Source of the DNA: a virus
Length of the DNA stretch: 64,000 nucleotides
Strand: one strand, 5' to 3'
IMG/VR virus record: IMGVR_UViG_3300023179_000009
Span: 62,001-126,000 of that record
This document shows positions 9,163 through 17,241 of this stretch, piece after piece; the stretch's first letter is position 1, and each line of letters opens with the position of its first letter. The notes under the pieces were generated by a model that had not been told where the DNA came from, searched no databases, and saw nothing but the letters and a program-made list of their open reading frames with translations. Position numbers and translations under genes: made by a program.

Positions 9163-9983
9163 TAGATAGCCAACGTAAGACACTTACAAGCACCACCTGA
9201 TTTGAGAAACTCTGTCATCGGGATTTCAATCACGGTGTATCCTAATTTAGAAAGTTTTTCACAAGTTTTTGGGCAGTTACTCGGGATTATTATTGTTTTA
9301 AAAACTTGAACAGCGTTACAGGCAAAATGTATTGCTTCTTCTTCGGGTACAATTATCTCATTTCCTTTTATTTTGCGTATTTTACCAATACTTTCTTTTT
9401 CAAAAGCCTTGGGAAATATCAAATAATCCATATTTTCCAAAGGACAAAAGCAGGTGTCCAGATGATAAAAGCGAGGGTCTATTAAGCGTACTATTTTGAT
9501 TTCTTTTTTTAAGTATTTTTTAATTTCTTGATAAACACGAATGTCCGTTCTGAAGCCGTGTCCACCAACTAGATGTTCTCCTAAAAATAAACAATCACCA
9601 GCACCTTCAAAATCATATTTTGTAAAAACAACCTTGTCTCCCCTATTTTCAAAATAATCAGCAAAGTGTTGGGTTTCTCCTTGTCTTTCTTTGTGTTTAA
9701 ATTTAGAAACCATAAGTGTCTTGGTGTCTTTTAAATACAAACCGGCGTTTGCTGTGAACACCATGTCCGGTAAATTTTTTTGTGGTAAAATTTTATTTAA
9801 TTTTGCCCCCGATTCTTTCAGGCTCTTACATAATAAGCCCCACTGTTTTAAAAATATTTTTTTGGATGTTTTAGAATTTTTACTCATCCAAGGATTGATT
9901 TCATAATCAATACCAAAATAAGTTGGTCTACAAACTAAAATGTTTTTAAAATCTTTTTTGTTTTCACAAAATATATTTTGCAT
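9162..9983 (-). CDS. DDAH/arginine deiminase-superfamily hydrolase
   Basis: 273 aa. Motifs of the guanidino-modifying (GME) superfamily are in order: PDMVFTANAG, FEGAGDCLF, catalytic His in FYHLDTCF, and catalytic Cys near the C-terminus in KSGGACKCLT. The closest pattern is dimethylarginine dimethylaminohydrolase or ornithine cyclodeaminase-like amidinohydrolases. It would act on a guanidino compound, perhaps arginine or a derivative. Pairing with a DegT aminotransferase suggests a small pathway; which one cannot be said. Its ATG touches the stop of the gene at 9983. Confidence 0.75.
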   Translation of the reverse strand: MQNIFCENKKDFKNILVCRPTYFGIDYEINPWMSKNSKTSKKIFLKQWGLLCKSLKESGAKLNKILPQKNLPDMVFTANAGLYLKDTKTLMVSKFKHKERQGETQHFADYFENRGDKVVFTKYDFEGAGDCLFLGEHLVGGHGFRTDIRVYQEIKKYLKKEIKIVRLIDPRFYHLDTCFCPLENMDYLIFPKAFEKESIGKIRKIKGNEIIVPEEEAIHFACNAVQVFKTIIIPSNCPKTCEKLSKLGYTVIEIPMTEFLKSGGACKCLTLAI

Positions 9984-10633
9984 TAAAACATTCCCAGTTC
10001 TGCTCCAGCGGGTTTTGGTGGCATGGGGCTTTGAGGATTTTGATTAACGCTGGTTTGTGGTTGTTGCCCCATCATTCCTGCCATGGGCTCAGCCATACCG
10101 CTATCAACCTGAGTATTGTCTGGTTGGTTTTCTGGGCTGTTTTGTTGTTGATTTTGTTGAACTGGATTTTGCTTTGGGGGCATAATTTCTGTTTTGGGTG
10201 TTGGTTTGGGGTCGTCTACCTTTGGAAAATCTGCGTCTATAAATTTTTCGAAAACTTCTTTGCCAAACAATTTTTGAAGAAGCAAACTAACCGTTGTGGA
10301 GGCATTTGCGGTTTGTTCTTGATTTTTTGTGTCTAACCATCTTCTTGTGTCTTCGATGTTTTTTTTCATCTCTGGGTCGTTTAAACCCTCTAAACGAGAA
10401 AAAATTTGGCCATTTTCTAATCTTTTTCTAGTGGCTTGTTTTCCTCTAAAAAAATTATTTGGTTTCTCTGTGTTCCTTTGATTAAAAGTTATTTTGCTTA
10501 AAGATTGTTGAGAGGCATCCTCGTCAGATAAGCCCTCTATTCCCAAAGCTCTAAAGGTATCTGCCCAGATACTTTTTAATTCTTTTACTTTGTCTTTCTC
10601 TGAATTTTCTAGCCAAATTTTAAATTTCACCAT
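9983..10633 (-). CDS. Unknown protein with capsid-targeting-like N-terminus and Pro/Gln-rich tail
   Basis: 216 aa. It begins MVKFKIWLEN, matching the F-K-x-[W/Y/F]-[L/F/I] motif shared by other proteins here. The middle is charged and helical. Residues about 140-216 are low complexity, rich in Pro, Gln, Asn and Met, and so probably disordered. No enzyme motif is seen. The ATG lies just 5 nt after a TATAAATA element on the minus strand, so it may be a late gene. Likely a virion or internal-head protein; inference only. Confidence 0.55.
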   Translation of the reverse strand: MVKFKIWLENSEKDKVKELKSIWADTFRALGIEGLSDEDASQQSLSKITFNQRNTEKPNNFFRGKQATRKRLENGQIFSRLEGLNDPEMKKNIEDTRRWLDTKNQEQTANASTTVSLLLQKLFGKEVFEKFIDADFPKVDDPKPTPKTEIMPPKQNPVQQNQQQNSPENQPDNTQVDSGMAEPMAGMMGQQPQTSVNQNPQSPMPPKPAGAELGMF

Positions 10634-10638
10634 AATAA

Positions 10639-10646
10639 TATTTATA
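10639..10646 (-). promoter_or_regulatory. T4-late-like promoter element TATAAATA
   Basis: The minus strand reads TATAAATA over 10646-10639, identical to the T4 late -10 consensus, and ATG 10633 follows after 5 nt. The plus strand has GTAAATAA before ATG 10666, so the 32-nt gap may hold two back-to-back leaderless promoters. A gp55-type sigma candidate is encoded at 12237. Confidence 0.45.
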
Positions 10647-10665
10647 TCCCTGCGTAAATAATTTA

Positions 10666-11442
10666 ATGAAATTTAAAAAATACTTTGAATCTGTGGATAT
10701 TTTTGGTTTTGACACCAAACAAGATTCTTTTGATAAAAACGATGTTTTTCTAAGTAATCCTATAAATCAATTTAATATCGAATTGATGATGAGTATTTTG
10801 TCTCAAAAAAAACTAGGATTTCAAGAAGCAAATTGTTCTTTTTCCAATGAAATCAAATGGGGCAATCAACCTGGATCTTTGAAATTAGAAGTGGATACGG
10901 GTTACACATTTTATTTAAAACAATTAGGAATAGACAAACAAGGTAACCCACGATGGGTTACAAAAAAAATGTTTCAATTAAATCGTCAAGGTTATGGCGG
11001 TACCGAAGATGCTGTTGCTCAAGAGATATTTGAGCAAATCGAAAAATTGTCTTATTCCAATATCGAATCTCCAAAAGAAGACAAGTATAATCTCGGTCTT
11101 TTAGTTGACAACATTTACAAAAAAATAATACGAACTGGAAAATCGATATTCGTTCCAGAAGGTATCAAGAAAATGAATGAAAATTCTTATATTATAAAAT
11201 TTGGCCTAAAAGGGGCTGGTTTAGAGGCACCTGACGGGCAGCGAGTGGAACAAAATCAAACTATGATTTCGTATGATGAAAGTTCTGGGACTATACGTGT
11301 TACCAATTATAATATAGAATCTCCAGTTGGGGGCAAGAGTAGTTGGAGATTAAAGCCAAATGATTTGGATTTGTATTTTTTCCCAACGCAAGACCGCAAC
11401 GAAATAAGCGAAACAATTGCCGTCCACATGAAATATTATTAA
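10666..11442 (+). CDS. Unknown protein with capsid-targeting-like N-terminus
   Basis: 258 aa, starting MKFKKYFESV, the shared N-terminal motif. The rest looks like a soluble alpha/beta protein with no known motif. It contains a Gly/Pro/Trp-containing stretch (DKQGNPRWVTKK) and ends in a beta-type segment. No Shine-Dalgarno precedes ATG 10666, and a -10-like TAAATA lies 5 nt upstream. It is divergent from the gene at 9983-10633, which shares the same N-terminal motif, and is followed after 1 nt by the receiver-domain gene. Possible internal head protein. Confidence 0.6.
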   Translation: MKFKKYFESVDIFGFDTKQDSFDKNDVFLSNPINQFNIELMMSILSQKKLGFQEANCSFSNEIKWGNQPGSLKLEVDTGYTFYLKQLGIDKQGNPRWVTKKMFQLNRQGYGGTEDAVAQEIFEQIEKLSYSNIESPKEDKYNLGLLVDNIYKKIIRTGKSIFVPEGIKKMNENSYIIKFGLKGAGLEAPDGQRVEQNQTMISYDESSGTIRVTNYNIESPVGGKSSWRLKPNDLDLYFFPTQDRNEISETIAVHMKYY

Positions 11443-11443
11443 A

Positions 11444-11803
11444 ATGCGATTCAAAACACTTTTTAAAAATTATTCAATAGATTTATGGCTAGACGATGAA
11501 AGAGATCCAAAAAATCCAATAATTATTCAAAATTTTGGATCAAGACCTAGTATGGTATGGGTAAAAAGTGTTCCCGAGGCCAAAGAATTAATCAGCACTG
11601 GTAGAGTTAATTTTATTAGTTTTGATAATGACCTGGGTTTACCAGAGGAGGGTAAAGATTTGGCAAAATGGATTGAAGAACAAGCCTTTAATAATAATTT
11701 AAAGCCAATCAGATGGCGTGTTCACAGCATGAACTCCACAGGAAGAAAAGAAATTATGGTGGCCATGCAAAATGCTGATCGTTTTTGGTCACTAGGCAAC
11801 TAA
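11444..11803 (+). CDS. Cyclic-phosphate-processing receiver (cREC) domain protein
   Basis: 119 aa. After an MRFKTLFKN start (shared N-terminal motif) it has LWLDDERDP, SFDNDLG, GKDLAKWIEEQ and WRVHSMNSTGR. This is the pattern of the receiver-like domain annotated as cyclic-phosphate processing receiver (cREC_REC), with clustered acidic residues where phosphoacceptor and metal sites lie. The family has been proposed from genome context to handle cyclic phosphates in conflict and RNA-repair systems. In a phage it might counter nucleotide-signalling defence; inference. It sits in a run of three proteins sharing the N-terminal motif. Confidence 0.65.
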   Translation: MRFKTLFKNYSIDLWLDDERDPKNPIIIQNFGSRPSMVWVKSVPEAKELISTGRVNFISFDNDLGLPEEGKDLAKWIEEQAFNNNLKPIRWRVHSMNSTGRKEIMVAMQNADRFWSLGN

Positions 11804-11823
11804 ATATTTTATTAGAGGTAAAA

Positions 11824-12234
11824 ATGAAAACTTTCAATGAGTGGATTAAAATAAAAGAACAAGGGCAAATGCACATGGGGAGACCAAATGGGCCAATGGG
11901 TCCAGATGGAAAAGTTTATGGGTGGAGCGGTGGCCCAGCATCTCAAGTTCAAGGAACTGGCACTTGGAAATCAGGACAAAGTTCTGTTGCCACCGGTCGC
12001 CAACTAACACCAGCCCCAGTTCCTTCTTTACCAAAAACAAACAACCAACCCGTTAACGACGAAAAAGAGGCCGAAGGTTTATGGAGTGCCAACAATAGCG
12101 TTGTTCGTGGGGGCTACCTATCTGGTGTCAATAATTATCAACAATTAGTAAATAAAAATTGGCAACAATTACCTCCTGAGGTTAAAGAAATAGCCAAAAA
12201 ATCAATGTTCTCTAGATCTCCTTTTGGAAAATAA
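11824..12234 (+). CDS. Gly/Pro/Gln-rich protein with capsid-targeting-like N-terminus
   Basis: 136 aa when started at ATG 11824, which follows an agagg Shine-Dalgarno; a longer frame from 11785 overlaps the previous gene and lacks a ribosome site. The N-terminus MKTFNEWIKIKEQ is the closest in this window to T4 internal-protein leaders (MKTYQEFIAE), with I-K-E as a possible T4-type prohead protease site. The next ~70 residues are Gly/Pro/Gln/Ser-rich and disordered. Probably a head-internal protein. Confidence 0.6.
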   Translation: MKTFNEWIKIKEQGQMHMGRPNGPMGPDGKVYGWSGGPASQVQGTGTWKSGQSSVATGRQLTPAPVPSLPKTNNQPVNDEKEAEGLWSANNSVVRGGYLSGVNNYQQLVNKNWQQLPPEVKEIAKKSMFSRSPFGK

Positions 12235-12236
12235 TT

Positions 12237-12827
12237 TCACAAAGGTGAACCTAAATAGTCAAATTCGCTAAGAGAAACCAAACCAGTTCTCCAACTTTTA
12301 TCTCGTGTTATTTGTTTACCAAGAGACTTTTGAGCATTCCATATAATTTGTTTACAATATGTTGCAAATTTAGAATCTATGATAATATTATTTTTTATAG
12401 ATGGTCTATTATTTTTGGGGACATATTTTTTAACAAGTTTTTCTAGTATAATTTCCTGAAACTCGCCAAATTTTTGTCTATTTGCACCATGCCTTCGCCT
12501 GTTTTCCCAAAGATTTTTCAATTCTTTGACAATTGCTTTGATAAATTTATCTTTTACGTATTTGTCCAGTGTTTCGAAACTGGACTCTATAAAACACTGT
12601 CTTTTATAGTATGATCCAGCACGTATGAGTGCTATTCTTAATTCTTGTGTATCATCCTCTATATCATTTGTTAGAGAATTTTGAGAATTTTTCTTTTTAA
12701 GTTCCCAGGCAACATAGTGACATAGTTTCCCAAATTTATTATCTAACAAAATATATTCGTCTGATGTTATAGGGTATTTATTTAATATAGTTTCTAGGGT
12801 TTGATTGCTTTGTTTTCTTTTATTCAT
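12237..12827 (-). CDS. Possible sigma-like factor (gp55 type)
   Basis: 196 aa, basic and helical. The segment from about residue 55 to 115 (DDTQELRIALIRAG, a spaced helix, then AIVKELKNLWENRRRHG) recalls sigma region 2, where a DxxQEGxIAL helix is followed by an aromatic/basic helix. T4-like phages use a small sigma (gp55) for late genes read from TATAAATA promoters, one of which is seen at 10639. The match is weak; the protein could be another DNA-binding protein. It precedes the family A polymerase gene's stop by only 10 nt, in a minus-strand pair. Confidence 0.4.
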   Translation of the reverse strand: MNKRKQSNQTLETILNKYPITSDEYILLDNKFGKLCHYVAWELKKKNSQNSLTNDIEDDTQELRIALIRAGSYYKRQCFIESSFETLDKYVKDKFIKAIVKELKNLWENRRRHGANRQKFGEFQEIILEKLVKKYVPKNNRPSIKNNIIIDSKFATYCKQIIWNAQKSLGKQITRDKSWRTGLVSLSEFDYLGSPL

Positions 12828-12837
12828 TTTCTCCTTT

Positions 12838-14151
12838 TTAATCTTTCCAAAGTGTTTTCATTTCATCTAATTTTGCCCCAAATTTTATTTCTACTTTCAT
12901 TTTTAATCCGGGACAAATAACGGATTCTGCTTCGCATACATTTTTTATTATTTTGTAAATTTCACGAGCATACTTTATTTCGCAAATCAATCCAAATCCA
13001 TCATGAACACTAAATGCCAGATGTGATTTGTTTTTATCGATTGCATTATATAACAAAATTAATTTTTCTTGACAAGCTGTGGCTGCTACTCCTTGTACAA
13101 CAAAGTTTCTAGCCAAATAAGATTTTCCTTCTTCAAAATTACGAGGGCGACCAAAAAAATCTTCTATAATATTTTTTTTAGCCATATCTTGTTTTTCTTG
13201 CATCCAACTCCACGCCGTTGGAAATCTCTTTTTAACTCTTTCGATAATATTGTTCGATAACTCATCTGATATTTTTAAGTTATTTGACAAACCATTAGAG
13301 CCACAACCGTACATTACTGGTAAAAATATTTTTTTTGATATCTTTCTCTTGCTATCTGTGTCACAATCATCTTCTGTGATTATTTTGTAAATTTGTTCAT
13401 GCAAATCTTTTCCTGAATCTAAAATCTCTTTAAGATTTTCATCTTTTGATAACCATTGTAAAACTGTAACCTCACAATGTCTAAAGTCTGAGCAAACGAA
13501 TCTTAAGTCATACCCCTTAGGTTTCAAGGATTTTTTGACATCTGGCCCCATATTGTGGGGCAAATAACTTTTTACATATTTCTTTACACTATTCATTCTT
13601 CCATTAATTTGACCCTCTATTTCGTAGTAGGGGAATTCGCATCTTTTTTTCTCCAAATTCAAAAGAGGACAAGTCTCTATTTCTGGAAGAACTCTCAGGG
13701 CGAGAGGTAGGTGAATGTTTTTAAAAAGATTTTGCCAATTTTTATTTTTTAAAATCTCTTTAATCCTATATATGCACTCGTTGTAGTTTTCTGGGATTGG
13801 TTTTTTGATTCCTAGAAAATTTTCTAATATTTTTATGTCAAATATGTTTGTTGTAGGGTTTAAAAACCTTTTTGAAAAATAAAAAAAATACGAACATAAA
13901 CCTTTTATATTCCAAACAAATAGACGATCAATATTTTCTTTTTGAAATATTGTTGCATCGAATAGAGATATAATTTCAATAATATTATCATCATTAACAT
14001 CTATCTCTAAAGTTTTTGTCTTGCTAATAATTATTATTTTAAAAGGCGCATTAACCGTGAAGTCGGGCGTTTCTGGGATGGTTTTTAAAAAAACAATATC
14101 TTTTTTATTTAATAAATCTACAACCGCATCGACTGAGGATTGGTCAATCAT
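12838..14151 (-). CDS. Family A DNA polymerase, polymerase domain only
   Basis: 437 aa. Motif A is SDFRHCEV (family DYSQIEL; Asp and Glu kept). Motif B is KRKISKKIFLPVMYG, with the conserved Arg, Lys, Phe and Tyr. Motif C is SVHDGF, keeping the catalytic Asp but with Gly in place of the usual following Glu. There is no recognisable 3'-5' exonuclease; the N-terminal ~170 residues are divergent. It is shorter than E. coli Klenow (about 605 aa) and T7 polymerase (704). It may be a repair or lesion-bypass type enzyme, since a PolIII-type alpha fragment is also present in the window. Confidence 0.8.
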   Translation of the reverse strand: MIDQSSVDAVVDLLNKKDIVFLKTIPETPDFTVNAPFKIIIISKTKTLEIDVNDDNIIEIISLFDATIFQKENIDRLFVWNIKGLCSYFFYFSKRFLNPTTNIFDIKILENFLGIKKPIPENYNECIYRIKEILKNKNWQNLFKNIHLPLALRVLPEIETCPLLNLEKKRCEFPYYEIEGQINGRMNSVKKYVKSYLPHNMGPDVKKSLKPKGYDLRFVCSDFRHCEVTVLQWLSKDENLKEILDSGKDLHEQIYKIITEDDCDTDSKRKISKKIFLPVMYGCGSNGLSNNLKISDELSNNIIERVKKRFPTAWSWMQEKQDMAKKNIIEDFFGRPRNFEEGKSYLARNFVVQGVAATACQEKLILLYNAIDKNKSHLAFSVHDGFGLICEIKYAREIYKIIKNVCEAESVICPGLKMKVEIKFGAKLDEMKTLWKD

Positions 14152-14351
14152 GATTTGTTGATCTTAACAAAAAAAAGTTTTTTGGAAAAATATTTTTTAA
14201 AAAATTTGCATAATCTCTAGTGCGCATACGGGTACTCTTGGTTAATGAGTTGAGAAAAATAAATATATTTCTTTAAGATTTAAGAAAAAATTTATTTTTA
14301 TTTGATATCATTAATTTCATTTTTAATTTTTATAGCATTTATTTTTTGCCT

Positions 14352-14525
14352 GCTAACCTTTACTTTTGTCCAAACCCTCATCTAGTTTGCATTTAAGCAT
14401 ATTGGACCCAAGAGTCGATGAGTTCAAAGTAAAGGCACACCTCAGCGCAAGAAGAAGGCTTAAGATGCCCGTTAACATCTGCCCGGTTCTGGTAAGATTC
14501 ACCCAGCTTCTATGGTTTTTTATTT
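14352..14525 (+). ncRNA. Candidate structured non-coding RNA with pseudoknot
   Basis: The gap 14152-14691 holds no credible gene. Within it, 14357-14366 (cctttacttt) pairs perfectly with 14426-14435. Inside this helix, 14368-14373 (gtccaa) pairs with 14402-14407, and 14377-14382 (ctcatc), in the loop of that helix, pairs with 14417-14422 (gatgag), an H-type pseudoknot. A small hairpin follows at 14463-14480, and a T run starts near 14516. It is more GC-rich than its flanks. It matches no RNA family I recognise (not RNase P, 6S or tmRNA). The plus strand is preferred because of the T run. The rest of the gap is AT-rich with nothing else visible. Confidence 0.4.
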
Positions 14526-14646
14526 TTCTAACTTGGTATGCTTTTAACCTCATTGTGAAAAATATGATTATCTCAAAAAGATAATCTCTATAACATTAGT
14601 TTATTTTATAAATTTTTAATTGTCAATATGCGCATTTTAAAAATAC

Positions 14647-14676
14647 TTGCATTATTGACATTAAATAGGTTAGAAT
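14647..14676 (+). promoter_or_regulatory. Sigma70-type promoter
   Basis: TTGCAT at 14647-14652, an 18-bp spacer and TAGAAT at 14671-14676. It precedes the gene starting at 14692 and would drive the 14.7-16.7 kb cluster. Confidence 0.5.
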
Positions 14677-14691
14677 CCAAGAGGTTTGGAG

Positions 14692-15399
14692 ATGAAAAAG
14701 TTGAGTTTACAAACAATTGTTGATTTGAAAATGAGTTCCGAAGAAGCTGAGACTTTTAAGTTGGCTTTAATTTACGAAAATGAGTTTTCTAAAATTTTTA
14801 AAAATATTGATGGTCAAACTTACCGTAGAAATTTTTTACCAAGAAAAAAAGATCCTAGAGACTCATACCTCTTCAGGCAATGTTGGAAGTTAAGAAGAGA
14901 AACAAGAGGTTTACTAGAACCAAGTGAGTATAAAAATTATATTCAATCTAATTTGTTTATTATAAAAACAAATGAAGGACACATCCAGCCAAATTGCATT
15001 AATGGCGATAAAAGTTGGATACGGTACAAAGTTTGGAAAAGAATTTATGATAAAAAATTAGCTGAGAAAAATTCAAAATTAGAAAAAAAAGAAGTAAAAT
15101 TAGATCACAAAAAATTGGCTGAGATAGATAAAACAAAGAAATTTTTGTTTGAAAAATGCGAAGGTATTCCAAAATACGAACAAATACTGGATTTCATTCA
15201 ATCAGGATCTTTCAATCTCTGGATAGCCACAGAAAAAATTTCTCCATTTTATTTAAGTCTTTCTTCTTTCATAGAAAGAACTGGTGTGAAAGATAAATTA
15301 TTTTCTTTTTCCAAAGTAAGTGAAGGTTTGATTAAAGAAAAAATAACAAAAGAAATAATTGATTATTTTGAAAAAGAGTTTAGTTTTGAGAATATTTGA
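14692..15399 (+). CDS. Unknown basic protein
   Basis: 235 aa, starting at ATG 14692 after a promoter and a weak agagg site; a TTG two codons upstream is less likely. It is rich in Lys, Glu and Phe, with a highly charged helix at about residues 120-155 (KLAEKNSKLEKKEVK) that could be a coiled coil. No known motif. The stop is followed directly by ATG 15400, giving a tight operon of unknown genes. Confidence 0.6.
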   Translation: MKKLSLQTIVDLKMSSEEAETFKLALIYENEFSKIFKNIDGQTYRRNFLPRKKDPRDSYLFRQCWKLRRETRGLLEPSEYKNYIQSNLFIIKTNEGHIQPNCINGDKSWIRYKVWKRIYDKKLAEKNSKLEKKEVKLDHKKLAEIDKTKKFLFEKCEGIPKYEQILDFIQSGSFNLWIATEKISPFYLSLSSFIERTGVKDKLFSFSKVSEGLIKEKITKEIIDYFEKEFSFENI

Positions 15400-15672
15400 A
15401 TGATAATACATGTTGAAAAAAGAAGTGATTTATTTAAAAATTTACCAAAATTACAAAGTTTGAGCATAGGAGATTTTTTGTTTAATATTAAAAAAAATAA
15501 AATACAAAGAATATACTTTACGGAGATTGAAGAAAGAAATATTTGTGTTTGTTATCACAATACTAATGATATAGATTATAATTTTCTTGAATACTATTTA
15601 ATTTCAAGAAATGATTTCTTTGAACTACACAATGTTTTAAATGTTAAAACTTGTTGGGAAGAAGGTTTTTGA
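15400..15672 (+). CDS. Unknown small protein ending in W-x2-GF
   Basis: 90 aa, alternating beta-type sequence (FLFNIKKNKIQRIYF, NICVCYHNTND) and a DFFELHN helix, ending CWEEGF. A DFF segment and a similar ending are also found in the protein at 16258, so the two are probably diverged paralogues. The stop overlaps the next start as TGATG. Confidence 0.6.
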   Translation: MIIHVEKRSDLFKNLPKLQSLSIGDFLFNIKKNKIQRIYFTEIEERNICVCYHNTNDIDYNFLEYYLISRNDFFELHNVLNVKTCWEEGF

Positions 15673-16256
15673 TGAGTTGCATTGTGGTTATGGGTTGCTT
15701 TAGAAGTGGAACCAGCGCTGTTGCTGGAATTCTACACCATCTTGGTGTTTTTATGGGAAGTGAATTTGATGAATTTACTTCCCATAATAAAAGCGGTTAT
15801 TGGGAAGATTTGGAATTTAAAAATTTTCATAAAAAAATGGAATTATCATCTTTCAATGAAAAAGATAGAGAAAATTATGAAAAATTGATACGAAGTAGAC
15901 AGGTTAATTTTGAATTATGGGGATTAAAGGATCCTTTATTGTGTTTGTTTCTTGATGAATTTTTAAATAATTTACAGGATCAAGTTAAATTAATAGTGTG
16001 TGATAGAAACCAAGAAAAAATTGCTCAAAGTATGTGTAATGTTTTAGGAAACCAAGATAACTATCAAAACTTTTTAAAACTTGCAAACTTTTATGTTAAT
16101 TCTATGAATAAACAAGTTTATAAATGCAAAATACCTTTTTTACGAATTGATCATGAAAAATTAATTCAACAAACAAGCGAAACAATAAAAGAAATTTGTA
16201 ATTTTTTAAATCTAGAATACAAGCAATCAGCTTTTGATTATGTGAAAAACCATTAA
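15672..16256 (+). CDS. Sulfotransferase-like protein
   Basis: 194 aa from ATG 15672 (TGATG overlap with the previous stop). The N-terminus MSCIVVMGCFRSGTSAVAGI carries the 5'-phosphosulfate-binding loop of PAPS sulfotransferases (G-x-x-R-S-G-T-S). Later KLIVCDRNQEKIAQSM matches the 3'-phosphate-binding strand and helix region. It would move sulfate from PAPS to a sugar or other acceptor, perhaps on surface glycans. It sits between two related unknown proteins (15400 and 16258). Confidence 0.75.
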   Translation: MSCIVVMGCFRSGTSAVAGILHHLGVFMGSEFDEFTSHNKSGYWEDLEFKNFHKKMELSSFNEKDRENYEKLIRSRQVNFELWGLKDPLLCLFLDEFLNNLQDQVKLIVCDRNQEKIAQSMCNVLGNQDNYQNFLKLANFYVNSMNKQVYKCKIPFLRIDHEKLIQQTSETIKEICNFLNLEYKQSAFDYVKNH

Positions 16257-16257
16257 T

Positions 16258-16692
16258 ATGATCCTTTCTATATTTGCTTGGAATTATTGGGGATACCAAG
16301 GATTATTTTTAAAAATACATCCTCATAGAATTCCTTTTTTTGTTGTTCCGCTTAATCATTATTCTCAAATTTGGATGTTTTGGAAATACAAAAAAGTTGA
16401 TGTTTTAGAGTTCAAAAATTTTATTGAAACAAGAAATTTTGTTTTTTGGACAACAGTTACCGGCAAAAATATACCTACTTTTAGTCAATTCCTGCTGAGA
16501 CAAAATTTCTCTAATAAGGCGATATGGATATCGGTTTGCTATAGTGGTTTTAACGGCGCATATTCGTATAAGTATTTCAAAATGAATCAAAGTGATTTTT
16601 TTTATTTTTTCAGGCAAAATATTGTTGATTTAGATAATTTTTTATCTTTGGATTTAAGAAAAAAAATTGTTTGGCAAAAGTTCGGTTTTTGA
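16258..16692 (+). CDS. Unknown aromatic-rich protein ending in W-x3-GF
   Basis: 144 aa, unusually rich in Phe, Trp and Tyr, beginning MILSIFAWNYWGYQG and ending VWQKFGF. It shares the C-terminal motif with proteins at 3804, 4337 and 15400. A QSDFFYFFRQN segment resembles RNDFFELHN in 15400. There is no clear transmembrane helix despite the hydrophobicity. It starts 1 nt after the sulfotransferase stop. Function unknown. Confidence 0.55.
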   Translation: MILSIFAWNYWGYQGLFLKIHPHRIPFFVVPLNHYSQIWMFWKYKKVDVLEFKNFIETRNFVFWTTVTGKNIPTFSQFLLRQNFSNKAIWISVCYSGFNGAYSYKYFKMNQSDFFYFFRQNIVDLDNFLSLDLRKKIVWQKFGF

Positions 16693-16781
16693 TATGATCA
16701 TCACTCCTTTGCAAATTTATTTTGAGTCGTTAGAATAAAAAGGAAAAGATAGTCTTTAAAAATGCTATCTAAAATTAATAG

Positions 16782-16928
16782 ATGAATGATACATTTACCT
16801 CAATAGATTTTTTATTTTTTTTTATTTTTCTTTTTTATTTAAAAATATTAGAAAAATTTCACAATAAAGAAATAAAAGAAACCAAACAACAGGATCAAAA
16901 AACTCTAACAATAATTCGATTCAAATGA
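16782..16928 (+). CDS. Small membrane protein
   Basis: 48 aa. One strongly hydrophobic helix near residues 8-22 (SIDFLFFFIFLFYLKI) is followed by a Lys/Gln-rich tail. The stop overlaps the next start as ATGA, and the next gene also encodes a one-helix protein. Such overlapping small membrane gene pairs can be lysis helpers (holin or spanin types), but no diagnostic motif is seen. Confidence 0.5.
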   Translation: MNDTFTSIDFLFFFIFLFYLKILEKFHNKEIKETKQQDQKTLTIIRFK

Positions 16929-17185
16929 AACAAAAATTTGAAAAAGAAATCTTCATTTTAGGTTTGATTTTAATTACCATGTCGCTATTGCAGTATTATG
17001 CTCAAGTTAGAGAAACAATATCTAAACAAAATAGAAAAAATAATCAAACCACAGCATACACAGCATACACAACTAATTTAAATCCAGATCGATATTTGTA
17101 TCCAACAATGCAAAGTAAAAAAATTATTTTAGATTTAAGACCAAAAATATCATTTTCTTATTGTGTAAAAAATGATTATGAATAA
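16925..17185 (+). CDS. Small one-helix membrane protein
   Basis: 86 aa. The N-terminal helix at about residues 8-26 (EIFILGLILITMSLLQYYA) could be an uncleaved signal anchor. The rest is Asn/Thr/Tyr-rich, with a repeated TAYTAYTT stretch. It overlaps the previous one-helix gene by 4 nt, so they probably act together at the membrane. Function unknown. Confidence 0.5.
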   Translation: MKQKFEKEIFILGLILITMSLLQYYAQVRETISKQNRKNNQTTAYTAYTTNLNPDRYLYPTMQSKKIILDLRPKISFSYCVKNDYE

Positions 17186-17205
17186 ATAATTAACGATTCC
17201 GATAT

Positions 17206-17234
17206 TTGGTTTTTTTTGAAAATTTTGATATAAT
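17206..17234 (+). promoter_or_regulatory. Sigma70-type promoter of Nudix gene, probably leaderless
   Basis: TTGGTT at 17206-17211, a 17-bp spacer, and a perfect TATAAT at 17229-17234. ATG 17242 follows 7 nt later with no Shine-Dalgarno. Confidence 0.6.
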
Positions 17235-17241
17235 ATTTCGC

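Noticed and set aside
14353-14584. Small frames on both strands in the non-coding gap
   Set aside because: They overlap the paired RNA segment, have no ribosome site and read as unrelated low-quality peptides.
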